From Bacteroidales bacterium (GTDB lineage Bacteria; Bacteroidota; Bacteroidia; Bacteroidales; F082), in NCBI GenBank assembly GCA_016285355.1, contig JAEEQP010000088.1, forward strand, positions 1-5,537: a stretch of 5,537 bases of DNA, read 5' to 3'. This document shows, one piece after another, positions 1-5,173 of the stretch. The notes below the pieces were generated by a model. That model saw nothing but the letters and a program-made list of their open reading frames with translations. It was not told the origin of the DNA and did not search any database. The position numbers and the translations under genes are program-made. Every line of letters begins with the position of its first letter. The first letter of the stretch is position 1.

Positions 1-626
1 GTGTGGATGCGGCTTTTTCTGATAGCCTGAAAACCGCGAAATCCCATTTTCCACCTATGCAGGTCAGCCAAGAAGGTTATTTGCAGGAATGGTTGAAAGA
101 CTACAAGGAAGTGGAGCCGCAGCACCGCCATGTGTCGCATCTCTTTGGGCTTTATCCTGGCACGATGCTCACAAAAACCAAGACACCTTTATTAATGGAT
201 GCCTGCCGCGAGACCTTGCGCCGCCGCGGTGACGAGGGCACAGGCTGGTCGCGGGCTTGGAAAATCTGTTTCTGGGCGCGCCTTCATGATGGCGACCATG
301 CCTATCATCTTTTGAGGAACCTACTCGAGCCCGCCATTCGACTTGACGGAAGCCATCGTGCAGGCACCTATCCCAACCTCTTCTGCGCCCATCCGCCTTT
401 CCAAATTGACGGCAACTTCGGTGGCACGGCTGGCATCGCCGAGATGCTCCTGCAAAGCCATGATGGGGAAATCGAGTTACTCCCCGCCTTACCTTCAGTA
501 TGGAAAGACGGCCATTTCAAAGGGCTATGCGCCCGTGACGGCAAAGTGGTGGAATGCGATTGGAAAGATGGAAAGGTCAGGCGTTATAAAGTGACTTTGC
601 GGGGAGTTAAAAGACTGAAGACATAA
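1..626 (+). CDS. GH95 family alpha-L-fucosidase/galactosidase-type glycoside hydrolase, C-terminal fragment
   Basis: This is the last 208 codons of a larger gene; the reading frame is open to the left edge, so the GTG at base 3 is internal and not a start. Visible family landmarks, numbered from that codon, are QEW (28-30), [13 protein letters not shown] (41-53), [12 protein letters not shown] (76-87), TYPNLF (122-127) and [12 protein letters not shown] (130-141), followed by a short beta-rich tail containing ELLPALP and [14 protein letters not shown]. This order is characteristic of the GH95 (alpha/alpha)6 barrel and its C-terminal beta domain. GH95 enzymes mostly remove alpha-1,2-linked L-fucose (some act on L-galactose) from host glycans or plant polysaccharides by inversion. 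The IDGNFG Asp is, from memory, part of the catalytic base network; the general-acid Glu should lie upstream, outside the window. Substrate, signal peptide and neighbouring polysaccharide-utilisation genes cannot be seen. The stop is TAA at 624-626. Confidence 0.92.
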   Translation, partial: VDAAFSDSLKTAKSHFPPMQVSQEGYLQEWLKDYKEVEPQHRHVSHLFGLYPGTMLTKTKTPLLMDACRETLRRRGDEGTGWSRAWKICFWARLHDGDHAYHLLRNLLEPAIRLDGSHRAGTYPNLFCAHPPFQIDGNFGGTAGIAEMLLQSHDGEIELLPALPSVWKDGHFKGLCARDGKVVECDWKDGKVRRYKVTLRGVKRLKT

Positions 627-725
627 CCTTGGTGGCTATGTCCTCGTATGGGGGTCAGAAAGGTCCAGCTTGAATATTGCTGTGAAAGCAAATTGTTCGC
701 GCCCTCTGACGACAATCTGACACTG

Positions 726-756
726 CAAAATTACAAACATTTTCTCATCCTGCAAG
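726..756 (-). promoter_or_regulatory. Bacteroidota-type housekeeping promoter, minus strand
   Basis: Read on the minus strand, TTG (755-753) is followed after exactly 19 bases by TAATTTTG (733-726), which fits the Bacteroidota TTG-N19-21-TAnnTTTG pattern. Transcription would start near base 720 and run leftward into the 3' end of the GH95 gene. No convincing ORF, and no terminator with a T-run on that strand, follows within the spacer. It may drive a small or antisense RNA, or be a relic of a lost gene. The match itself is clear; activity is inferred. Confidence 0.45.
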
Positions 757-832
757 TGTTTTATGAAATAAACTGCTTTTTTCCTTCGTAATACTTTCCA
801 ACAGAATTCAAATTTGATGGTACGACGATGCA

Positions 833-2218
833 TCAAAGTTGAGACATCGCATTGAGTTTTCTGATAATCCAAATAGCAAACGGCAACGAAGTCAAGAAAG
901 TGCAAGCGTCGGCGACGGCTTGGGCGGCTTCGAGGCCTGTGATTCCCCAAAGCCAAGGCATGATAAAGACCGCCGGTAGGAAATACAAGCCTTGTCGGCA
1001 CATGGAAAGCAAGGTGGCTTGCCAAGTGTAACCGATGTTCTGGAACAGCATATTGGTAGCAGTGCAAAGCCCCATCACTGGAAATGCGATACATTGCCAT
1101 CTCAACGCCTGACTGCCCACACGGATGAGTTCGGGATCCTCGCCACGGAACCAAGAGATGATGTCGGGCGCGAAGGCATAGACGATAGCTGCCAAGAACA
1201 GCAAAAAGACGGTGGATAGCTTCATGCAGAACAAATAACTCTCCTTGACCCGCCCATAAAGTTTGGCACCATAATTATAGCCGCACACAGGCTGGAACCC
1301 TTGCCCGAACCCGATGACGATGGCGAAACAGAACAGGGTGATGCGCGAAACTATGGTGAAAGCTGCCACGGTAGAGGCCTCATTGCCAGGCAAGGCATAA
1401 TGCACCGCCATACGATTGAGGCTGATGGTAGCCACCACTGACAAAGCCTGTCGTGCCAAAGAAGGCAATCCGCCCCGCGTGATTTCTTTATAATAGTATA
1501 GGGTAGGGGTGAAGTTCTTGAACTTGATGTGAACATTCTCAGGCCGCGAGGTGCCCCAAAACAATACACACCAACCAAAGCACTGGCTTGCCGCTGTCGC
1601 CAACGAAGCCCCGCTGACACCCAGGTCAAGCCCAAAGATGAAAATCGGGTCGAGGATGATGTTGAGGATGGCACCCGAGGCGATGCCGATCATGCCGAAA
1701 CGGGCGTTGCCTTGCAGTCGCAGTTGGTTGTTGAGGGTCAGCGACGACATCATGAAAGGCGTGGCAATCAGGATGAAACGCAGATAATTGTTGGCGTATG
1801 GCAAAATGGTGTCAGTAGCACCCATGGCTCGTGACAAAGGCGAGATAAATAGCAGACAACTCCAGCCCACGATGGCACCCACAATCAATGGTGTGAAGAA
1901 TCCTGTGGCGGCCATACGCCCTGCATTTTGTCCCTGTTTGGCACCCAAGGCACGCGAGATGTAATTACCCGAACCATGCCCGAAAAAGAACCCGCAAGCA
2001 TTGATGAAGGCCATGTAGGCAAACGAAACGCCCACACCTGCCACGGCTTCTGTGCTCAGATGACCCACATAAAACGAGTCCACCATATTATAAATGGTAG
2101 TCACCAGCATACTGATGATGGTCGGCACAGCCATCTTGAGAATCAGCCTCTTGACAGGTTGTTCCGTCATCATTTTATACCGTTCGTTGATTTTCCGTTC
2201 GTCGTTGATGTTGGACAT
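833..2218 (-). CDS. MATE family multidrug/Na+ (or H+) antiporter
   Basis: The 461-residue product has the usual length of MATE (multi antimicrobial extrusion) transporters and about twelve hydrophobic segments. These inner-membrane pumps exchange Na+ or H+ for cationic drugs, dyes or metabolites. Landmarks include MVDSFYVGHLS (45-55) in the first membrane segment, the cytoplasmic loop RALGAKQGQNAGR (89-101), QLRLQGNARFGM (165-176), LNIILDPIFIFGLDLGVSG (185-203), and, opening the second half, FGQGFQPVCGYNYGA, which mirrors the first half of the two-fold fold. The MepA/DinF-like branch seems closest, but the substrate cannot be deduced. The ATG at 2218 is preferred because a -7 element sits only about 20 bases upstream; Met16 or Met17 are alternative starts just before TEQPVKRL. 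The gene stands alone, divergent from groES and convergent with the GH95 gene, and ends in TGA (835-833). No frameshift or missing segment is evident. Confidence 0.94.
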   Translation of the reverse strand: MSNINDERKINERYKMMTEQPVKRLILKMAVPTIISMLVTTIYNMVDSFYVGHLSTEAVAGVGVSFAYMAFINACGFFFGHGSGNYISRALGAKQGQNAGRMAATGFFTPLIVGAIVGWSCLLFISPLSRAMGATDTILPYANNYLRFILIATPFMMSSLTLNNQLRLQGNARFGMIGIASGAILNIILDPIFIFGLDLGVSGASLATAASQCFGWCVLFWGTSRPENVHIKFKNFTPTLYYYKEITRGGLPSLARQALSVVATISLNRMAVHYALPGNEASTVAAFTIVSRITLFCFAIVIGFGQGFQPVCGYNYGAKLYGRVKESYLFCMKLSTVFLLFLAAIVYAFAPDIISWFRGEDPELIRVGSQALRWQCIAFPVMGLCTATNMLFQNIGYTWQATLLSMCRQGLYFLPAVFIMPWLWGITGLEAAQAVADACTFLTSLPFAIWIIRKLNAMSQL

Positions 2219-2236
2219 GGTCGTTCAATTCGACCG

Positions 2237-2244
2237 CAAAGATA
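2237..2244 (-). promoter_or_regulatory. -7 promoter element of the MATE gene
   Basis: The minus strand reads TATCTTTG, a full match to the Bacteroidota TAnnTTTG -7 element. The predicted start lies near 2230, leaving a leader of about 12 bases before the ATG at 2218. The expected -33 position (about 2264-2269) reads GTGACA rather than a clean TTG, so the promoter may be weak or may need an activator. That position overlaps the TGTCA repeats described separately. Confidence 0.5.
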
Positions 2245-2255
2245 GCCATTCTTCG

Positions 2256-2317
2256 TGTCACTTTGTCACCCTGACTGACAAAACCCTGCCATTTTCCACT
2301 TTGGCACGAAATGTGAC
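2256..2317 (+). promoter_or_regulatory. sigma54-like promoter with TGTCA/TGAC repeats upstream of groES-groEL
   Basis: TTGGCACGAAATGTGAC (2301-2317) matches the sigma54 -24 element TTGGCACG exactly and has the right spacing to a -12-like GTGAC, but the -12 box has GA where GC is expected. Just upstream are two TGTCAC direct repeats (2256-2261, 2264-2269) and an inverted pair, GTCA-CCC-TGAC (2265-2275), followed by TGACA (2276-2280). A further inverted pair, TGCCA (2287-2291) and TGGCA (2302-2306), flanks the -24 box. I see no TAnnTTTG element on the plus strand in this divergent region and no CIRCE operator, so this is the best candidate promoter for the chaperonin operon. It would give a leader of roughly 180 bases. 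Function is inferred from pattern only. Confidence 0.42.
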
Positions 2318-2338
2318 TAATGCCCGCCGTCGTCTTTT

Positions 2339-2433
2339 TGACGCGCTTTGCGTCACTGCGAGGTACGAAGCAGTCCAGACGAGCAGCCTTAACTATAGAT
2401 TGCTTCGTCGTTCCTCCTCGCAATGACGCGAAG
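2339..2433 (+). repeat. Interspersed palindromic repeat, copy 1 (paired arms)
   Basis: The left arm (2339-2380) resembles the repeat at 4539-4580 in 38 of 42 positions. It starts with a small hairpin, GACGC-GCTTT-GCGTC (2340-2354), and continues with CACTGCGAGG and ACGAAGCAGTC. The right segment (2398-2433) is an imperfect inverted version: GATTGCTTCG, TCGTTCCTCCTCG, CAATGACGCG. The whole can fold as a long imperfect stem with a loop around 2381-2397. Such CGTCATTGCGAGG-type repeats are scattered through many bacterial genomes. Here it sits in the untranslated leader of groES, so it would be transcribed if the upstream promoter is used. Confidence 0.8.
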
Positions 2434-2503
2434 AAACAACAATTAAACAAATAAACAAATCGAAGATTCAACGAAGTTAATCAACAATTAAACATCAAAT
2501 AAA

Positions 2504-2782
2504 ATGGCAAAATTAGCAATCAAACCTTTGGCCGACCGCGTGGTCATCGAGCCCGCTGCCGCCGAACAGAAAACCGCAAGCGGTATCATCATCCCTGACA
2601 CCGCCAAAGAAAAACCCCAACAAGGCATCGTCGTGGCCGTGGGTCCTGGCACAAAAGACAACCAAATGACCCTGAAAGAGGGTGATAAAGTCATCTACGG
2701 CAAATACGCCGGCACCGAGTTCCACCTCGACGGCAAAGATTACATGATCATGCGCGAATCTGACGTGATCGCAATTATCTAA
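2504..2782 (+). CDS. groES: Co-chaperonin GroES (Hsp10)
   Basis: GroES is the cytoplasmic heptameric lid that caps the GroEL ring, closes the folding chamber and coordinates ATP hydrolysis. The 92-residue product has the usual size for the family. It opens with the strand [12 protein letters not shown] (6-17), followed by the mobile loop (about 18-38), whose hydrophobic GroEL-contacting tripeptide is III (28-30). GIVVAVGPG (41-49) and the C-terminal strands [15 protein letters not shown] and [13 protein letters not shown] complete the beta-barrel. The ATG at 2504 is preceded by an A-rich stretch without a Shine-Dalgarno sequence, as is normal in Bacteroidota. The stop is TAA at 2780-2782, and groEL follows after 116 bases on the same strand, giving the standard groES-groEL operon. 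Confidence 0.98.
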   Translation: MAKLAIKPLADRVVIEPAAAEQKTASGIIIPDTAKEKPQQGIVVAVGPGTKDNQMTLKEGDKVIYGKYAGTEFHLDGKDYMIMRESDVIAII

Positions 2783-2786
2783 ATAT

Positions 2787-2844
2787 AACGGCCCTTCGAC
2801 AAGCTCAGGGACCTGCAAAAGCTAAGGCCGTTGAGCCTGTCGAA
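2787..2844 (+). repeat. Palindromic repeat between groES and groEL
   Basis: TTCGACAAGCTCA (2795-2807) and TGAGCCTGTCGAA (2832-2844) are inverted copies with one mismatch. The outer part also holds a perfect 7-base inverted pair, AACGGCC (2787-2793) and GGCCGTT (2826-2832). The left half includes CCCTTCGACAAGCTCAGGG, a motif seen as an interspersed repeat in many bacterial genomes and unrelated in sequence to the repeats flanking the operon. In the mRNA it would form a stable hairpin directly after the groES stop, with no U-run, so it is not an intrinsic terminator. It could protect or separate the two cistrons. Confidence 0.75.
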
Positions 2845-2857
2845 ACGCCGACATAAT

Positions 2858-2888
2858 TTTAAATCTTTAAATCTTGAATCTTTAAATC
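2858..2888 (+). repeat. Short tandem AT-rich 8-mer repeat before groEL
   Basis: TTTAAATC occurs at 2858-2865, 2866-2873 and 2881-2888, with a degenerate TTGAATC unit (2874-2880) between the second and third. It ends 10 bases before the groEL ATG, so it forms the unstructured AT-rich leader over the ribosome-binding area, where no Shine-Dalgarno sequence is present. It could be slippage-derived. Confidence 0.7.
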
Positions 2889-2898
2889 CGAAATAACT

Positions 2899-4533
2899 AT
2901 GGCAAAAGACATTCTTTTCAATATCGAATCGCGTGACGGCCTGAAGAAAGGCGTCGATGCATTGTCAAACGCAGTGAAGGTGACCCTCGGTCCTAAAGGC
3001 CGTAACGTAGTCATCGAAAAGTCGTATGGCGCTCCCCAAATCACCAAGGACGGTGTGACGGTCGCCAAGGAAATCGAACTCAAGGATCCTGTCGAGAACA
3101 TGGGTGCTCAGTTGGTGAAGGAAGTCGCTTCCAAGACCAACGACCTCGCCGGTGATGGTACCACCACCGCCACCGTTTTGGCCCAAAGCATCGTGGCTAC
3201 AGGTCTGAAAAATGTCACCGCTGGTGCTAACCCGCTCGACCTGAAGCGCGGTATCGACAAGGCCGTTGCTGCTGTGGTCGCTTCGCTGAAGAAGATGTCA
3301 GTGAAAGTCGATGGCGATAATGAGAAAATCAAGCAAGTGGCTACGATTTCTGCCAACAACGACAGCGAAATCGGCGGCCTCATCGCCGAAGCAATGGGCA
3401 AGGTGAAGCAGGAAGGCGTCATCACCGTTGAAGATGCCAAGGGCATCAACACCTACGTCGACGTCGTTGAAGGTATGCAGTTCGACCGTGGCTACATCTC
3501 GCCTTACTTCGTCACCAACACCGAGAAGATGGAAGCCGTCTACGAGAATCCTTACATCCTCATCTACGACAAGAAGATTTCCGTGATGAAGGATTTGCTG
3601 CCTGTGCTCGAACAAGCTCTGCAAAGCGGCCGTGCCCTCATCATCATCGCTGAGGACATCGACGGTGAGGCTCTGGCTACCTTGGTCGTCAACCGTCTGC
3701 GTGGCGCATTGAAAGTCGCTGCCGTCAAGGCTCCTGGCTTCGGTGACCGTCGTAAGGAAATGCTGGAAGACATCGCCATCCTGACTGGTGGCACCGTCAT
3801 CAGCGAAGAGAAGGGCTACAAGCTCGAAGATGCCAACCTGCAAATGCTTGGCCAGGCCGACAAGGTGAGCATCAACAAAGACAACACCACCATCGTGAAC
3901 GGTCACGGTGCCAAGGAGGCCATCAACGCCCGCACCGCACAAATCAAGGCTCAGATCAAGACCACCACGAGCGACTACGACCGTGAGAAACTGCAAGAAC
4001 GTCTGGCTAAGTTGGCTGGTGGCGTGGCAGTCATCTACGTGGGTGCCGCTTCCGAAGTGGAGATGAAGGAAAAGAAAGACCGTGTGGAGGATGCTTTGAA
4101 CGCTACCCGCGCTGCCATCGAAGAGGGTATCATCCCTGGCGGTGGTGTCGGCTTCATCCGTGCCATCAAGGCCATCGAGAAGATGAAGGGCGAGAACGAG
4201 GACGAGACCACAGGTATCGCCATCATCAAGCGCGCCTTGGAAGAGCCGCTGCGCCAGATTGTTGAGAACGCTGGCCTCGAAGGTTCGGTCGTCGTCAACA
4301 AGGTGAAGGAAGGCAAGAACGACTTTGGCTTCAACGCCCGCACCGAGGTCTACGAGAACCTCCTTGAGACCGGTGTCATCGACCCAGTCAAGGTGTCGAG
4401 AGTTGCCTTGGAGAACGCCGCTTCCATCGCTGGCATGTTGCTGACCACCGAATGCGTCATCAGCAACCACAAGGAGCCTACGCCTCCTACACCTCCGATG
4501 CCCATGGGCGGCGGAATGGACGGCATGATGTAA
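2899..4533 (+). CDS. groEL: Chaperonin GroEL (Hsp60)
   Basis: GroEL forms the cytoplasmic double heptameric ring that encloses unfolded proteins and refolds them with ATP and GroES. The 544-residue product is full length for the family. It has TLGPKGRNV (29-37), the nucleotide-binding DGVTVAKEI (51-59) and [11 protein letters not shown] (85-95), with Asp86 equivalent to E. coli Asp87. The apical region includes [40 protein letters not shown] (396-416) follows, carrying the catalytic Asp398 and the chaperonin family signature. The C-terminal tail is [18 protein letters not shown], with a proline-rich lead-in and only a short form of the Gly-Met repeat. All key residues are present and there are no breaks. 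Codon use is strongly biased to C- and G-ending codons, as expected for a highly expressed gene; this also explains the long open antisense frame over it. The ATG follows an AT-rich, Shine-Dalgarno-free leader. Confidence 0.99.
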   Translation: MAKDILFNIESRDGLKKGVDALSNAVKVTLGPKGRNVVIEKSYGAPQITKDGVTVAKEIELKDPVENMGAQLVKEVASKTNDLAGDGTTTATVLAQSIVATGLKNVTAGANPLDLKRGIDKAVAAVVASLKKMSVKVDGDNEKIKQVATISANNDSEIGGLIAEAMGKVKQEGVITVEDAKGINTYVDVVEGMQFDRGYISPYFVTNTEKMEAVYENPYILIYDKKISVMKDLLPVLEQALQSGRALIIIAEDIDGEALATLVVNRLRGALKVAAVKAPGFGDRRKEMLEDIAILTGGTVISEEKGYKLEDANLQMLGQADKVSINKDNTTIVNGHGAKEAINARTAQIKAQIKTTTSDYDREKLQERLAKLAGGVAVIYVGAASEVEMKEKKDRVEDALNATRAAIEEGIIPGGGVGFIRAIKAIEKMKGENEDETTGIAIIKRALEEPLRQIVENAGLEGSVVVNKVKEGKNDFGFNARTEVYENLLETGVIDPVKVSRVALENAASIAGMLLTTECVISNHKEPTPPTPPMPMGGGMDGMM

Positions 4534-4537
4534 TCCT

Positions 4538-4580
4538 ATGACGCGCTTCGCGTCATTGCGAGGAACGAAGCAATCCAGAC
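4538..4580 (+). repeat. Interspersed palindromic repeat, copy 2
   Basis: It begins five bases after the groEL stop with a perfect hairpin, ATGACGCG-CTT-CGCGTCAT (4538-4556), and continues TGCGAGGAACGAAGCAATC, ending CAGAC. Bases 4539-4580 match 2339-2380 in 38 of 42 positions, in the same orientation. Unlike copy 1 it lacks the inverted right arm. The two copies therefore bracket the groES-groEL operon. Confidence 0.8.
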
Positions 4581-4600
4581 CAATAGTTTTGGAAACGAGC

Positions 4601-4634
4601 AAAAGGCTGACCGCGAATGCGGTTGGCCTTTTTT
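4601..4634 (+). terminator. Intrinsic terminator of the groES-groEL operon
   Basis: AAAAGGCTGACCGC (4601-4614) pairs with GCGGTTGGCCTTTT (4619-4632) around a GAAT loop, giving a 14-bp stem with two G-T wobbles. The T-run continues to 4634. It lies 67 bases after the groEL stop and is one of the clearest terminators in the window. The A-rich 5' flank could also let it work on the minus strand, but no gene there needs it. Confidence 0.9.
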
Positions 4635-4686
4635 GGTGCATCTTCACAAATTATCGTCAAGTTCTTCATGTTTTGCCAATTTTTTG

Positions 4687-4694
4687 TATTTTTG
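4687..4694 (+). promoter_or_regulatory. -7 promoter element for the structured RNA region
   Basis: TATTTTTG is a full match to TAnnTTTG, about 50 bases after the groEL terminator, where a new transcription unit is expected. The -33 position (about 4662-4666) reads TTCTT, only a partial match to TTG. The predicted start is near 4700, which would make a transcript of about 220 bases ending at the terminator near 4920. Confidence 0.5.
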
Positions 4695-4774
4695 CCTCGA
4701 TAATTAACGTCAAACCAAATCCTATTGAATGACAGAATAAACACATTGACAACACGTTGATATAATAGCGTTTT

Positions 4775-4920
4775 CGCTTTTCTTGTAAATCGAAACTTAG
4801 ACAATTTCAATTGTGACAAGAAAAAAAGCGGGAATGTTTACGGTTGTACCGTGAACTTCTTGTTTGTCACATAGGTAGTCTAAGACCTCGATTTACGCAA
4901 GTAGTTCGCGGTCTTTTTTT
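4775..4920 (+). ncRNA. Candidate structured RNA (6S-like or regulatory leader), family not identified
   Basis: No ORF with protein-like composition covers this stretch, yet it folds into a nested rod by eye. Stem A pairs CTTG-TAAATCGA (4782-4793) and CTTAGAC (4796-4802) with GTCTAAG (4878-4884) and TCGATTTA..CAAG (4888-4901). A 9x6 internal loop follows. Stem B pairs TGTGACAA (4812-4819) with TTGTCACA (4864-4871). Stem C is GTTTACGGT-TGT-ACCGTGAAC (4836-4856). Stem B can also slip, because ACAAGAA (4816-4822) matches TTCTTGT (4857-4863). A long hairpin with an open central bubble is the layout of 6S RNA, which binds RNA polymerase and tunes transcription; a Bacteroidota form of 6S is known, but I cannot confirm sequence similarity. 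Because the terminator at 4882-4920 reuses part of stem A, a cis-acting attenuator for the downstream ORF is the main alternative. The 5' end is uncertain and may be near 4700. Confidence 0.5.
4882..4920 (+). terminator. Intrinsic terminator at the end of the structured RNA
   Basis: AAGACC (4882-4887) pairs with GGTCTT (4910-4915), with CG/CG (4889-4890, 4907-4908) continuing the stem past one mismatch, then a loop of about 14 bases. Seven T's (4914-4920) follow. The left half overlaps the 3' arm of stem A of the RNA candidate, so both cannot form fully at once. Confidence 0.6.
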
Positions 4921-4984
4921 ATATCATTGTCTGTTATCTATGCACAAAAAACAAATATTAAACGTTTAAATCACCTTAATCACC

Positions 4985-5071
4985 ATGAAAAAAAGATTTT
5001 ATCTACTGGCCATCCTGATTTTGCCCTGCATGGCCTTCGCACAACAACCAGAAACAAAGCAAGAATTCTGA
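4985..5071 (+). CDS. 28-residue signal-peptide-only ORF, possible gene remnant
   Basis: ATG at 4985 to TGA at 5069-5071. The peptide begins MKKRFYLLAILILPCMAFAQ and ends QPETKQEF. It has a basic N-terminus, a hydrophobic core (7-18) and an AFA-Q type signal peptidase I site near residue 19, leaving only nine residues after cleavage. Fifteen of the first twenty residues equal those of the gene starting at 5174, so the two starts share ancestry. The likely explanation is a duplicated gene whose body was deleted, leaving the 5' end and a chance stop. A genuine small secreted peptide is the alternative. The spacer before it (4921-4984) is AT-rich and holds a near -7 match, TATCTATG (4935-4942), with one mismatch; no Shine-Dalgarno sequence is seen. 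I do not recognise a function. Confidence 0.45.
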   Translation: MKKRFYLLAILILPCMAFAQQPETKQEF

Positions 5072-5088
5072 TTTTTTTATCCGTTGTA

Positions 5089-5120
5089 TGTAACTTTTTT
5101 CGAGTTTTTCCGTATTAATA
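5089..5120 (+). promoter_or_regulatory. ECF-sigma-like promoter of the outer-membrane protein gene
   Basis: TGTAAC (5089-5094) and CGTATTA (5111-5117) are separated by 16 bases. Promoters read by ECF sigma factors typically carry an AAC-containing -35 and a CGT-containing -10 at about this distance. Transcription would begin near 5121-5125, about 50 bases before the ATG at 5174, in an A-rich leader. This is inference from pattern; no sigma gene is in the window. Confidence 0.4.
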
Positions 5121-5173
5121 GAGATTTCCGCTAAAAAGAAAAAAGAATAATTAAAACGTAAACAAGTATTATC

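Noticed and set aside
636..1154. 172-codon minus-strand frame overlapping the 3' end of the MATE gene
   Set aside because: Most of it is an out-of-frame shadow of the MATE coding sequence; the remaining 3' part shows no recognisable protein features.
3298..4647. Long 449-codon open frame on the minus strand over groEL
   Set aside because: It is antisense to the complete groEL gene. It arises from groEL's strong codon bias, its translation is low-complexity with many V, D and L residues, and it has no recognisable domain.
4538..4732. 64-codon plus-strand frame after groEL
   Set aside because: It is translated from the interspersed repeat (the peptide SLRGTKQS is typical of such repeats) and runs through the operon terminator.
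4746..4766. TTGACA followed by TATAAT, resembling an E. coli sigma70 promoter
   Set aside because: The spacing is only 9 bases instead of about 17, and Bacteroidota housekeeping promoters use TAnnTTTG rather than TATAAT.
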